Origin: Cordia subcordata
Lineage: Eukaryota > Streptophyta > Magnoliopsida > Boraginales > Cordiaceae
Direction of reading: 5' to 3'
Length of the DNA stretch: 64,000 nucleotides
NCBI GenBank assembly: GCA_028554755.1
Contig: JAPTOF010000021.1
Location: 2,064,501 to 2,128,500, forward strand
Part shown: positions 12,636 through 24,561 of the stretch, in pieces
Numbering within the stretch: position 1 is the first letter of the stretch
How the letters are laid out: each line of letters starts with the position of its first letter
The notes under the pieces: generated by a model
The model's database searches: none
Told to the model about the DNA's origin: nothing
Seen by the model: only the letters and a program-made list of their open reading frames with translations
Translations under genes and position numbers: made by a program

Positions 12636-12968
12636 GAAAACAAAGCCAAATCTTACTACTAGAGTATACAATAGTGTGAGATGACTGCATGGTGATGCCC
12701 ACTTGAAGAATTTGGAAATAAATTTTTTTGCCTTATCATGTCTCTTTTTCCCCACTGTTTCTACAGAAGCAGCTTTTAACTTTTTTCCTAACGTTCTTTG
12801 TTATAGCGAGGACACACACACATAAACGCGCACAAATCAGTCACTATATTATCTTGCACCAAAAACATGTCGATGATATACATGTGGATAAAGTAACAAG
12901 AGATTTAGATTCCAAGTTGGGTCACAGTCCCTCACGTTCCCCCTTCATGTCATCAATCATATATATGC
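12636..12968. other. Spacer between microsatellites
   Basis: I see no gene here. The translated frames across this stretch borrow most of their length from the flanking dinucleotide repeats. Confidence 0.5.
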
Positions 12969-12970
12969 AT

Positions 12971-13012
<42 letters not shown>

Positions 13013-13022
13013 GCGTGTGTGT
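12969..13022. repeat. Compound (AC)n(AT)n(GT)n microsatellite
   Basis: A run of about 12 AC units passes into about 9 AT units and ends in GCGTGTGTGT. The AC and GT arms are complementary around the AT centre, so the tract could fold into a hairpin or extrude a cruciform. Confidence 0.92.
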
Positions 13023-14579
13023 CCCCCAGAATCTGATTCCCCGTCCACTTCAGAGTAAGACTTTCCCTTTGCATGGCCCACCTGGCATACCATATATCAA
13101 AACAACCCATGCTATAATAATTTAACCTAACTAGCCAAAAAGCATTTCTTCATCAGCCAAGTTACTTACCTGCTGCTTAACCTGATGGACCACTCTTGCT
13201 GTGAACATATTATAATTTTTTCAGATAAAGGTACTCTTGATATATTTTTCCGAATTAAAGAAAGTTTTTTGTCATAAAAAAGAGAAAGAGAGGAAAAAAA
13301 AAAAAAAGTTCAGTCATCTGCTTAGCTAACCTTGCATACTGTAAAGAGTGGATTTCGGTTGTTATTGCCTTCAAGATCCTCCCAACGCTCTCAAGTCCGT
13401 ATCAAGAGATGATTTTAGAGGAGTTTGAGCTCTTAATTGATGACTTAGTTTCCGCGTAATCTCCTTGCTTAACCAGGAAAAAAGAAAAAAAGAGAGGGAT
13501 GTTTTGACAGTCACTCAAATTACTCAAGAAGGGCATCTTGCATGAGATAAAACCTAATTCCATTTTTTCCTTTTTCTTTTTAATTTTTAATTTTTTTTAA
13601 GTTTTCAACCATAAGTAGTATATAGACACACCGGTGCTTGCTAAAAAGGAGAAATGAGAAAACATCGCTAGAATCTTTTGTTGATTAACCTCGTCTATAT
13701 ATTGAGATGTACTATTATTCGACGTGAATTCCTCCCCATAGAAAAAGGGGAAAGCGATTTTACCATCTTAGTTGCAAATCCTTTTTTACCTGTCACAAAA
13801 GTTAATTTCTTTTTCGCTTTATTTGCAATCATAAGTGACAAAGGATATATGTTCAACAATTCAGGCTACAGCTAGAATTAAATCTTATTCATCATTATAC
13901 ACAAATGCCGTGTTTGCTATATGCTTATCTGAAATCTTAAATCAGAAAAGCATATGCTTTTAAATTTAAGATTTCAAATAAACATTGCTTGTATATTTGA
14001 CAAGGACGAAATGGTTCCGAGTGGGCCCCATTAGTTCGATGTTCACATAAATCAATATTAGAAACAGTGGCTATTGTAACCGAATTTGCTAAGCAGATAA
14101 CCACGAAATAATTCAATGTAAGATAAATAAAGGTAAAGTACATAAGCATCCGATGTTTCTGCATGGCTTTCCAACTACGAAAGAAAGAATTGACCAGCAT
14201 ATATATCAGCAAGGAAGGTGCACGAGCTTACGTGGATTTGCTTCTTAATTTAGTGTTAACAGGTGCTCACACAAATAGAATTTCGCGTGTGGTGGAATAG
14301 TATTATTACTGAAAATTGCGTGTGCTATGGCCAGCTCATTTCATCTAGTTCAAAAGCAGATTCCATTCCAGACACAAATTATTGTATTTTATTTAGAATA
14401 ATGGAAGAATTTAATGGAAAAAAATAATATGAAGAAGATTGTAGTAAAGCTATAATTTTCTTAATTAAACTAATTGTCCTCGTGTCCATTGTCTGCAATA
14501 AACCAATGGTTAATGTATATTTTGGGAGCATAGGTTGCAATTTCCACTGACTATATATTGTTATCTAGATCTGTCCCTT
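13023..14579. other. Gene-free spacer
   Basis: AT-rich sequence with short A- and T-runs (for example about 13293-13308). No domain, RNA gene or convincing transposon end was recognised. Confidence 0.5.
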
Positions 14580-14580
14580 G

Positions 14581-14614
<34 letters not shown>

Positions 14615-14636
14615 GTATGTATGTATGTATATATGC
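14580..14636. repeat. AT/ATGT microsatellite
   Basis: (AT)n of about 22 bases, then GTATATATATAT and four ATGT units. Confidence 0.9.
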
Positions 14637-16019
14637 ACACACGTACATACACTGTGACATATAATTAGAAGATAATTGCATGCTAGGTGTTCAATTGGAA
14701 GATAAAAACTGCGACTAAATTGGTTCTAGTTAGTCTTTGGGATGAAGTGGACCGAATGAAGGAGGGGGTATTCTCAAATGTGGAAAAGGATTCAATGATC
14801 AATTCAAAAGGATTGAATGAGAAGTTGTACAAGGTGAAAATCTCATGTAGGGTTCTATAGAGTGATAATAAGGTGATTTTGTCAAATTTTCTAGACTTTG
14901 CTTAGGTTTAGAAAGCAATAGTAATTAAAATACTAAACAAATCCAAAATCATGTTGTTGTTGTTAATTAATAATTAACATTCACTTTTAAAAGTGCGCAA
15001 CCGCGTTGTTGTTGATGCAGAGCAAAATTCTCCGCATTGGGGATTAGTGTCTAGTTATACAAATTGTAGCATAACACTGAAAAAGTTGATGTTGATGTGA
15101 TGAGGTTTGAGATACAAATCCAACATTTGACTCCTCCCATGGGTTAGTGGATGGAATTGTCTCTTAGTTGTTTTTTTTCCTTCTTTTTTGTTTTCTTCTT
15201 AATATCTTTTTCACCATGATTGTTTCTCGTGTGCACCCATGCTTAATTTTGCATGGAATGGATTGCTTACGTGAACCACCACTAAGTTTGTTCCTGTCAA
15301 TGTCTTTTTATTTACACGTCTAATCGTGTCACTTCTGTTTAATGGTGTGCTCTTCTTCCTAATTAAGCTGAAATCATGGAATATTATTATCAAATTGTTC
15401 CACGAAAATCTCTTTGTCGATCATTGTTTTGAACATCGAAATATCTCTGGTCAATACTAGTACCAACGTTAACTATTGTCTTTACTCATTTGCCTTTTGA
15501 TTATATATATATAACAAGAGAAATCCAGCTAGCGGAGCTTGATCACCAGTACATTCAGTAGAGGCCAACTATCAACTGGCAAACTCTAGATATACAGCAC
15601 ATCCTTTATAGTGTGCACCAAGTAATTCGAGGGTATTCAACCCAGCACCAACAACCTTTTTTTTTAATATATAAGTTGTTGGTGCTCAATTTATGATGTA
15701 TTTTCTAACATATACTAAAGATAAATTATAAAACTCAGAAACACTAAATTAGCGTTTTGCTTTAGGAGCCTCAAAAGTTAGAGTAATCATGTCTCAAGAA
15801 AATTATCTAACTTCTAGATAAGAAAGAAAAGAATAAATTTCTTTGTGTTAATGTCTCTTGTTCTTGCTCCTTTTCTTTATTACCTCTTATATATTTGGTC
15901 GCCGAGTTCATTAGTTTTTGTAACAGTCGCCCTACTATATCAAATCACTAGTGTTCGAATACTTGTCGTATCTTGCATATCTTGTATATTATTGTAATTG
16001 CCTAATTATACTCTTTCAT
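14637..16019. other. Spacer upstream of the copia relic
   Basis: No gene is supported. The last few hundred bases before 16020 are AT-rich and show no repeat of sequence at the other end of the retroelement. Confidence 0.5.
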
Positions 16020-16170
16020 TGTTAAGAAATTATTCTAGGATAGCAAGCTAACACTACCTATATAAGAAACCCATTGGACACTTTGTAAATACTCCAAACA
16101 AAATAAAATATGCTTGTAAACAATTTATTCTTCTTGGTCTGGGTTTATGGTTTCTTGGTTTGGTTTCGAC
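16020..16170 (+). repeat. Presumed 5' LTR of the copia relic
   Basis: It starts with TGTTAAGAAATTATTC, a common type of copia LTR start, and ends just before the primer-binding site. A TATATAAG box lies at about 16058. The left limit is inferred from the TG start and the usual length. Confidence 0.45.
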
Positions 16171-16171
16171 A

Positions 16172-16183
16172 TGGTATCAGAGC
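16172..16183 (+). other. Primer-binding site (initiator tRNA-Met type)
   Basis: TGGTATCAGAGC is the exact 12-base site complementary to the 3' end of plant initiator tRNA-Met, used by most plant copia elements to prime minus-strand synthesis. It places the end of the 5' LTR immediately upstream. Confidence 0.9.
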
Positions 16184-16599
16184 TACCACCTTGGTAGCCT
16201 GTGCCATTGTCATTACTATCTTTTGCTTTGCTTTTGGGAAGAAAATTTGTCTTTGCTCAGCAATCTACATCAATTTTGGGTTCAAATCATTTTTGTCCAG
16301 ATTTTGATGTTTTGTACTTTCTTGGTTTCAATGTACATATTGCCTGAAGTTGGTGGCCCTTTTCTCCTCATTGTTCATACACCCGAAGCTTTTTATGTAT
16401 ACCACTAACATCATCTAATGTCAACCCTTACCTTGTCAATGTAGGTGAACGCCTTGTCAGCGTGACTCAACGCCCAGTTAGCTGATCTTGCCACACCAAC
16501 CAAAAAACACATACACAACAGACCCTTGTTAGGGTTTTTGTATGTTTGATGTCTGTTTCACTAGCAAGTTCTATGAGATTTTGACTCTAAATTGTTGTT

Positions 16600-17400
16600 T
16601 CTATATAATTTTAGGAATAACGAAGGTTTCAACCTATCTCTATTGTTTTGGATGGTACAAATTATGTATTATGGTCTCAATCAATGGTAAATTTTCTAAA
16701 AGAGCAGAATTTGTGGAGAGTTGCGGGGACATTCGAGAACCGAAAAAAGCAATCAGGGAAATAGATAATAAGTTTGTTGAAAGACAGGATGATTGGGATA
16801 GTAAGAATCATTAAATTATCACTTGGTTTCGGAACACTTTAGTCACCTCTATTAGTCTTCAGTTAGGCCGCTTTGGGACTATAACGAGGTTTGGGATTTT
16901 TTGGTAAAGAGATATATTGTTGCGGATGGGGCCTATCAATATCAACTTGCCACTACTCTACATTCTCTGAGGCAAGAACATGGTGTCTTGATAAATAATT
17001 TTCTTTCACAGATTCATCGATTTGAGATAAGCTTTTAGCTTCTGAACCTAATTAGGAGCGTAACAAGGACGCAGAAAAATTTAGCTTCATGATGAATTTG
17101 ACTCTATTCCTGCATCTTTACTTTATCATAATCCCTTTCTTATACTTGAACAGGCTATTAGGAACTTATTTGAGAAGATACGCGTCTCCAGTCTAGAAAG
17201 AACAGAGCTTCAGAATTGGTACTTTTAACCTCCAAATCTGCTCCAAAAGGTACAACAACTCCCAGAAAGAATACAAGTATTGCCATTGTCTTCGACATGT
17301 TCTCTTAAATTGTCCTACTTGGGTTTGTCGCTTTTGTAAGAAGACTTGTTCTAGTCATTATGGTATAGGCTGTTATCATAGTCTAAATAAAAATTCTCAC
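16600..17400 (+). pseudogene. copia gag remnant (UBN2) with CCHC-like motif
   Basis: Broken frames give LDGTNYVLWSQSM and a FLKEQNLWR block near 16645-16715, the hallmark start of copia gag. A capsid-like stretch follows (LATTLHSLRQEHGVLINNFL near 16950-17010). Around 17280-17390 a Cys/His-rich stretch resembles a decayed CCHC knuckle. Stops and shifts occur throughout. Confidence 0.75.
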
Positions 17401-17589
17401 AATAATCAATCCAAGAGTTGGTCTTTCAAAGCCTCGCACTTTGTTGTTACCACAACTCAAGAAAGTCCTATACCCATCTTCATGCCATCTTCCTTACCCA
17501 TCTCTATCACTGATTTTTTGGACATTCTTAAACAGGTTTTCCAGTCTAATCATTCATCTTCCACTACTTTCTCTACTACATTAGGTAAA

Positions 17590-17780
17590 TTTACTAGGTT
17601 TTTTTTTTATTCTGCTTGCTCAAATTACATGACCTTTGATTGCCAAATCTTGTCTAATCTTGTCCCTACATCCTGTATCCCTTCCACCTATATTGCTGAT
17701 AGTACACTCATGCCTGTCAGTCATATTGGCTCTGTCTCCACTCATTATGCCTCTTTCTCCCATACATACTTTGCCTGAAA
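17590..17780 (+). pseudogene. copia protease/pre-integrase remnant
   Basis: The frame contains SACSNYMTFD, derived from the family DSGCSNHMT-type block in which the catalytic Asp-Ser-Gly triad lies. Here the Asp and Gly are gone. ADSTLMPVSHIGSVST follows. No active protease is possible. Confidence 0.7.
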
Positions 17781-19379
17781 TCTTATTGTAAGTCTTATCT
17801 TTGTCGGTCAAATATCTTGGGTTAATAGTTGTCTTTACTAACTCTTAGAAGTCATGTGCAAGACCTATATTCAGAATAAACCCTTGGAACTGATTGTAAG
17901 GTGGGACGTTTATTTGAACTTGTCAGTCTATATCTTTCACCTTATTTTCACATCACTTCCTTTACCATCCTTACCTCATCAAACTTGCTCACATCTCAGT
18001 TATGGCATTCTTCATCGGGTTATATACTTCAGTTGGGAAACTTCATACTCTAGACTCTAGGGTTTTGTTAGGAAAATTTTCTTTTGAACATTTTGACTGT
18101 ATTACCAACTTGGAAAACAGTCATCTTTACCATTCGATAAAGTGGTTCTCTAACTTCAACCTATTTTGGTTTGGTTCATATTGATATTTGGGGACCTATT
18201 TCTACATCTATTGTTGGGAGATCAAGATATTAAATTGTAGATGATTCTCTCAGTTTGCCTAGCTATATCTCATGCATAAGCAATCTGACCTATCTCGCAT
18301 TTACTCTAAGGTCTCAGCTATGATCTATACTCAGTTCTCAAAAGGATTAAAACCCCTTAACTAACAACGCCAGTGAGTATAAAGAGTCTAGCCTTCTTGA
18401 TCTCTTGCGACAATATGGCATCGTATCTTATCAGTCTTGCCCCTACACTTCTCAGCAGAATAGGTGAAAGAAGCATAAACATAGACACATTATAGACATC
18501 ACTCGTACTTTTCTCATTTCTGCATCTTATCCTAAATGTTTCTGGGAAGAAGCCACTCTTACTGCTGTATACATTATAAATAGATTACCCTCTACTACTG
18601 TAGACAATTTTACACTTTATAAAAGTTTATATGATCATCCACCCATCTACGATGATCTTCGTGCTTTTGATTGTACATGTTTCATTTAACTCCCTTCTCA
18701 TGAACATAATAAACTCGAGCCACGAGTTGTGTTTTGTGGGCTATGCTATAGAACATAAAAGGTATGGAAGTTGGGATTCACTTTTTGGTCATCTTTGAGT
18801 TTCTTGTCATATGATATTTTGAGAAAATAGAATGTTTTCCTCTGTGTCTCTCTTCTCTTCATCTTCTACCATGTCTTTTTTATTATTCCTTGATCATTCC
18901 ATTTTGCTATTTCTAGCTTATGACAGTAACACAGATACAACTATAGACATTTTATTTGACCCTTCTACGATCGTTCTTGATACGACTGCACTGGCTATTG
19001 GGCCCACATATGACATCGAGCCATTAATGCCTCATGTCCTTCGTGAGTCTTCTGAACCTGTTGTTCATCATTCTACATGAGTAAGGTTAGTTTCCCGTCA
19101 TCTTGTTGACTATTATTGCTTTTTCATTGTTCTTTCCTTACATGAACATCAACCTTGTAAGGAAACTAGTTTTATCCCTCTTTGACAACAATCTATGAAT
19201 GATGGACTATAGAATTTGAAAGACATGCACCTTTGGGATTTGGTTGATATTCCTCATGGGAAGAATGCTATGGGTTGCAAGTGAGTTTACAAGATCACAA
19301 CCCGTGCTGATGGCTCTGTTGAAGAGGTACAAGGCACAGTTGCAAAGGGATTTACTCAAGAATATTGAGTAGATTATGA

Positions 19380-19930
19380 ACAAACATTTGCTCCTATTGC
19401 TCGCCTTATTCTATTTGTAGCATTATTGCTAATGCAGCCACTCACAAATGGTCCCTATTCCAGATAGATGTCAAAAATGCCTTCCTTAATAGTAATCGTG
19501 CTGAAAAGGTCTTCATGAAACCTTCTCCTGGTTATTCACATCCTCCACATAAGGTATACAAGCTTTGTCGTGTTCTTTATGGCTTAAAGGAGGCCCCTTC
19601 TTGGTTTTCTAAATTCAGTTCAATTATCTCTGACTTTGGATTTGTTACTAGTAAATATGACTCTGCTCTCTTTATTCAACATTCGTTCTTTGGTGTTATT
19701 CTACTATCATTGTATGTGAATGATATGATTATCAATGGGGATGACTTGAGTGGTATTTTTAACCCCAAGTAGTTTCTTATCCAGCATTTTGAAATGAAAG
19801 ATCTTAGTACTCTCAATTATTTTCTTGGTCTTGAGGTCTCTTCTGACAGTTTAGGTTATTATCTGACATAAGCTAAGTATTCATTAGATCTTATTGCTTG
19901 TGCCAATCTTACTAATAGCAAGACTGCTTC
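19380..19930 (+). pseudogene. copia reverse transcriptase remnant
   Basis: The longest surviving frame (19515-19772) shows MKPSPGYSHPPHKVYKLCR, LYGLKEAPSWF and YVNDMI. The last is the catalytic YVDDM box with one Asp replaced by Asn. Upstream, in another frame, QIDVKNAFLN marks the first catalytic block near 19460. The enzyme is inactive by both frameshift and active-site loss. Confidence 0.88.
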
Positions 19931-20204
19931 TATGTACCCTGCTTGATAGCCCTGTGCGTTTAACTCCCATAGATGGTACCCCTTTTCCTAATGTTACTCT
20001 ATGCTATCAGTTGGTATGTAATCTTATATACCTTAGAGTTACTTGGTCTCATATTGCCTATGTTGTTCATCTAGTTAGTCAATTTATGTTTGCTCTTCGC
20101 TCCACAAACTATGTTGCTATTCTCTTTGTTCTCCAGTATATTAAAGGCACTTTGTTCCGTGGCTTGCACTTTTCTGCCTACTTGTCACTTGTTTTACAGG
20201 TCTA

Positions 20205-20660
20205 CTTTGATGTTGATTAGCCAGGTGACCTTACAGGTTAACGTTCAACTATAGGACATTGCTCTTTTTTTAAGTGACTCTCTCCTATCATGGTGTAGCT
20301 AAAAGTAGACTATTCTTGTCCGTTCGAGTACTAAAACTAAGTATCATACTCTTTCAGATGCCACTCAAGAAGTCATTTGGCTTCGTTGGCTCCTTGCGAA
20401 CATGGGACATGGGTGTCTCTCAACCCCAAACGACTGTTCTTTATTTTGACAATCTACTATACAAATAGCACACAATGATGTCTTTCATGAACGTACCCCT
20501 CATATTGAGGATGACTGTCACTTTATTCATTAGCATGTGATCGAGGGTTCCTTCAAGCTTTGATTATACACCTTCTGCTGATCAACTGGCAGATCTTTTC
20601 ACTAAGGCTCATCCACCTAAACGGCTTGAAAGCCTCACATCCAAACTCAAGTTGGTATGA
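20205..20660 (+). pseudogene. copia RNase H and C-terminal remnant
   Basis: In shifting frames there are traces of the RNase H region (a DVD*PGDLTG-like block near 20210) and, near 20575-20640, the family end block (ADQLADLFTKAHPPKRLES). Multiple stops. Confidence 0.7.
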
Positions 20661-20683
20661 TTTACTCCACCTTGAGTTTGAGC

Positions 20684-20700
20684 CAGAGGTGGGGAGGGGT
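20684..20700 (+). other. Polypurine tract of the copia relic
   Basis: A purine-rich run (agaggtggggagggg) lies directly between the end of pol and the presumed 3' LTR, where plus-strand priming is expected. Confidence 0.6.
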
Positions 20701-20835
20701 TAGCTTATCTTTTAGTATTTGGTTCTCTTACATGAATAAATCCGAAATTTTTATGTGTCATCTTTGTACTGTATTATGTATTGTAACTTATTCATATAAT
20801 GAATACATGAGAAAATAATACTTCTTAAAAATCCA
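20701..20835 (+). repeat. Presumed 3' LTR of the copia relic
   Basis: AT-rich sequence after the polypurine tract with a TGTAACTTATTCATATAATG stretch typical of copia LTR 3' parts. Similarity to 16020-16170 is weak, so the assignment rests on position. Confidence 0.35.
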
Positions 20836-21060
20836 TCATAATATCATAAGTCCACAAGACTTCGTCTCTCTTTAAACAATCCTTTTAGTTTCTCTTCTTT
20901 TTTCGATGGCTGCTGATTCACTTCATTCTTCTGTCTAACACCAATTGATTTTACAAAAATATATTTTGTCTTAGTACAAACACAAATTTCCCTTGTATAC
21001 AAAATCTTTTAGAATTATATGTCAAAACATTTCCAAAAGATGCTTTTTCTAGGTTACATA
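20836..21060. other. Short spacer
   Basis: No feature recognised between the copia relic and the MITE at 21062. Confidence 0.4.
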
Positions 21061-21061
21061 G

Positions 21062-21166
21062 AGGGTGTTTGGCTTTACTTATTAAGCACCTAGAGAAAAG
21101 TATTCAAACACATATTTTTTACTGTTTGGGTGTTTATAAGCACCAAATTAACAAAGCCAGACACGT
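21062..21166 (-). mobile_element. Small MITE, same family as the one in the SMR-like gene
   Basis: It begins GGGTGTTTGGCTTTAC and ends in a diverged inverted copy (caaagccagacacg). Read on the minus strand, the interior matches 53160-53275 along most of its length, including 'ttggtgcttataarcac' and 'ttttctctagrtg'. It is about 105 bp with no coding capacity. Confidence 0.75.
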
Positions 21167-21900
21167 TCTAAAAGACGGATAAGGTATCTAAGTGATCTGA
21201 TCAACTTGTTAAGAACCTCATGTTTCGCTCTATTGCTGTCGCTGCCTCTCTTCATTAATTCCTTAACATGTTATAGAAAGATATATATGTCATTTTCTTT
21301 GAAATAGGGAAATTAGTAGACTCAACTTAAAAGTGGTAGACAAGTATAAGCATGCGTCAGTGAGACAAGTCAAAAATTTTCCCAAACACAAAACTAATAA
21401 GAAGAAAAAAAAAAAAAACAAAAGACTTCATGCAGAAGAAAACCCACAAGTATTAATTAATTACAATATAAATACGATCAATTAAGAAACAATTAATAAA
21501 CAAATTGTCGTCTGCCACTTGGTTTTAGACATGTTCAATTGATTTGAAATGTAGCTAGTAAGTTAATTATAGAGCCAAGTAGAGGAATTTGACTAATTAA
21601 TAGTAGCCTTTCGCTGTAATGCGCAATTAAACTTTGTTGACTTGATAGTGATTAGCACTTGGAAAAGAATAGCACAACCCATTTATAACTATTCTTCTTT
21701 CTTTCAGTTTTACCAAGCGGTCTCATCAAACGCAGATATTTTTCTCCTATAATGTGGTTAATAATAGGCTCTCAAAAGTTAGGGCAAATTAATGGTAATT
21801 AAGGTAACTACTCGCCGTAGTTAATGTTTAGAGTTCAGGACATCTATCCTTCAGGAAAAAATGGTTTGTGAATTTTCACTTAAACATACTTTTATACTTT
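21167..21900. other. Spacer
   Basis: AT-rich sequence with an A-run at about 21403-21419. No gene recognised. Confidence 0.45.
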
Positions 21901-22103
21901 TAGGGTTTGTTCAACAAATTTAGCTATTAAAATAATTGATAGATGTTCGAGTAGCTGATAGTTATTTGAGTGGCTAATAATTGTTGTATTTTAACTGTTA
22001 GCTAATAGTTGTTTAGCTAGCTAATTGAACAAAATGTGTTCAGTGAAATTAGCAGTTAGATTAAGTGATGACCGTAAAATAACATAAAAGAACATTGATA
22101 CTT

Positions 22104-22149
22104 TATTGTTGTTGTTGTTGTTGTTGTCGTCGTCGTCGTCGTCGTCGTT
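22104..22149. repeat. (TTG)n(TCG)n trinucleotide repeat
   Basis: Seven or so TTG units are followed by eight TCG units inside the hAT-like element. The sister copy has an AAT/AAC run here, so the tract expanded after the copies diverged. Confidence 0.9.
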
Positions 22150-22384
22150 ATGATAATTATAATTATTATTTCTATTATAGGAATAAGATAATTTTATTTC
22201 ATAATTAGATATTTATTTTTTATAATCATATTTTAATATTAAAATATAACTAATTTTTCGATAAAACATTTGTATCAATATTATAAAAAAATAATTTTAA
22301 TAGATTCAAAATTATTTTGTCAAAAAAAAGTACCAATAAATCTTCTACTTTTTAGTAATGTTGGTTATATAGAATTTGAAATTC

Positions 22385-22388
<4 letters not shown>

Positions 22389-22422
<34 letters not shown>
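22389..22422. repeat. (AT)n microsatellite
   Basis: Uninterrupted AT dinucleotides of about 34 bases within the hAT-like copy 1; absent from the sister copy. Confidence 0.92.
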
Positions 22423-22426
<4 letters not shown>

Positions 22427-22664
22427 TATATTTGTAAAGAAAAGGTAAAAATATAAAGAGAGATTGGAAAAATAATAGAATTACCAAGAAAATAAAGAAA
22501 GGGTAAAATTACCCAAAACGACATGAAAAGCCAAAAGCTACTTGAAAGGTTAAAATTTTTAGCTTTTGAGAAACGATAGTTAAATGCTAAAAGTTACTTG
22601 AAACATTAATTTACCAAACAATAATAATTTGGAAAAATAGTGTTTTAATTAGTCAAAATACTAG

Positions 22665-22757
22665 AGAGTAGAGGATAGCTCAAGTAGTGGAGATCATCTC
22701 TCTATGAGGTCTTGAGTTCAATCCCATGGAGGGTGGAGGGTTTTAAAAAGAAATGAT
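22665..22757 (+). repeat. tRNA-derived SINE-like insertion inside the hAT-like element
   Basis: It reads GGATAGCTCAAGTAGTGGAG (A-box-like) and about 33 bases later GAGTTCAATCCC (B-box-like), the spacing of a Pol III type 2 promoter. It interrupts the hAT-like element exactly where the sister copy is continuous. 'gtcaaaat' precedes it and 'atcaaaac' follows it, a probable target duplication. It is too diverged and too short to be a tRNA gene. Confidence 0.55.
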
Positions 22758-22803
22758 CAAAACGCTAAAAATTAATTAAAAAACTGTTGCTGAACACAAC
22801 CTT

Positions 22804-24561
22804 AGTGAATCTAGATGTAGCGACTCTATCTAAATTGAACTTTTCATTATTAAAAGGAAAGAGAGAAGAAATTGTTTAACAATGTGAGAGCAAAAGGACA
22901 AGTAATTACATATCTAGATATAGTTGCATGGCATGTGTCCTTGATTTTTTCTTTTTGCTTTGAGTTAAGGTATTTTTAAGTCATATTAAATTTGAGAGTA
23001 AATTATTTTTATTGGGTCGAGAACCAAAAAAAAAACCCTCAACAAGTGCCCTGTATCGTTAATATCTGACCTGCAATTTTACCAATTGTGGTTTATAGGT
23101 ATGGTGAAGAATTTCGTGGCTGAAGTTCAAATTCGTTTCTTATACATCCAATGGTACTCTGTGTGGGGTGTAGGGGGGTTGTATTGAGTTGGTGATCATC
23201 TTTACTTGATACATGATCTTCAAAAGTCCTGAAAATGAAATGACAGACAATACTATATTTATAAAGTAGATTAATTGAATCAAATAGGACCGCTATGGTC
23301 CAAAATTGCTACTATCCTTATCTTTGAAAGTAACCACCAATTATTCATTACTTAACTTTAACATTATGCCCTTTAATTCCTTTTGCATTAAGTTTTAACT
23401 TTTTATGCTTTGACTCCCTCAATGACGACTAGTAGCATAACCAATAAAGAATGAATATAAATCGTTGTCGATAATATATATGTTATAACATTAGAAGATA
23501 AAATGTTTTCTTTAATAAGGATATGATCATTATGAACCCAAATGAGCTTTCAGCTGGAACCCACCCCTAATGGTAAGTTAAATCATAAGGCGTAATTAAG
23601 CAATAGCATATTAAGCTTTCTACATGAGAAATTAAAATTAGAAATCAACTAATTATAAAGTAACTTAGTTTGAATTTTCATATTTCAATATGCTTTTATA
23701 ATATACCTTTCAACTCTCTATTTAGTTACATTATTTTTCACGTTCTTTGATGAGAAACGTTTGCATGGAGGAGAAAAATCCACAAAAGACTTGCTATTTC
23801 TTGACATATGTCAGATGATGATATGTGTTATTTTAATGGGACCTACATTTAATTTTTTAAGTTTTTTTAACCTTTCCCTTGAACGAAAGCTTTTTCTGAA
23901 TGTTCTCACTGAACCAAAAAAAAAAAAAGGGAAAAAAAAGCTTTTTTCTGAAACTTGGATTGCGTGTTTTTGCTAGATTAAATTGGGTGGGCTGGGTTTG
24001 CGAGATCTATTTACAAGTAATAAAGGTACCCAACAATTGTTACCAGTTGGGCCTCTTTTTCTGGGCTTGGATAGGTTATGGATTGATATAAAGTAGGCCA
24101 AAATTAATCTGCCAAAATTAATCTGTTCGTGAACAAACGGAGCTTTATAGCTTGTGTTCCACGTCGATTTTGTAAGATTTGTCAATTTATAATAATTTGT
24201 GTTCATTGCTACTATCATTATGTGTTTAATTTAGAAATATAAGGTCAAACAAAAGAAAGCTGGAAAGCCTGCATGATCACTAGGATTTGAAAACTAATCG
24301 CTGTGAGCTAAGCCTAAAGAGAAGTTAGGGTTCGTTTGCTATGCTGGATTGGCTTAAAAAGAAATGGTTATTCCATGTTATAATTTTTTTTTTTTTTTGG
24401 TTTGGTAAAATTAATTAAAGTTGGAAAATCCATTTTCATAGAATGGCTTTCCAAGAAAAAAGAGAAAATTGATTCCTTATCATAACTTAAGAAATGAGTA
24501 TTCCAACTTTGAGTAGGAATCAATAAAAAGAAAAGTAAAATGACAAAAACCAAAGACCTAG
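22804..24561. other. Spacer with probable TIR-like end near 24330
   Basis: No gene is supported. A string 'gggttcgtttgctatgc' at about 24329 may pair loosely with 'ataccaaacgggcc' near 25719-25732, hinting at an older TIR element into which copy 2 of the hAT-like family jumped. A poly-T run sits at about 24386-24400. Confidence 0.35.

Larger units (their letters stand above)
16020..20835 (+). mobile_element. Dead Ty1/copia LTR retrotransposon (Ale-like size)
   Basis: The order is PBS, gag (UBN2 type), CCHC-like region, protease, integrase remnants, reverse transcriptase, RNase H and polypurine tract: the copia order, all on the plus strand. The length of about 4.8 kb and the short presumed LTRs fit the small copia lineages. 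Many stops and frameshifts interrupt every domain. The two ends share only general LTR character by eye, so they are highly diverged and the outer limits are approximate. Confidence 0.85.
21901..22803 (+). mobile_element. hAT-like non-autonomous TIR element, copy 1
   Basis: The ends are imperfect inverted repeats (GGTTTGTTCAACAA left; the right end reverse-complements to GGTTGTGTTCAGCAA). Its subterminal region holds repeated 'agctgatagtt/agctaatagtt' motifs. The body matches 24562-25303 in inverted orientation (for example 'ttataatcatattttaatat' against 'atattaaaatatgattatga'). It contains a (TTG)n(TCG)n run at 22104-22149, an (AT)n run at 22389-22422 and a SINE-like insertion near 22665-22757. 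No transposase frame. Confidence 0.7.

Noticed and set aside
22665..22720. tRNA gene
   Set aside because: A- and B-box-like strings are present but the sequence cannot form a proper cloverleaf by eye, and it looks inserted in a transposon. SINE-like is the better reading.
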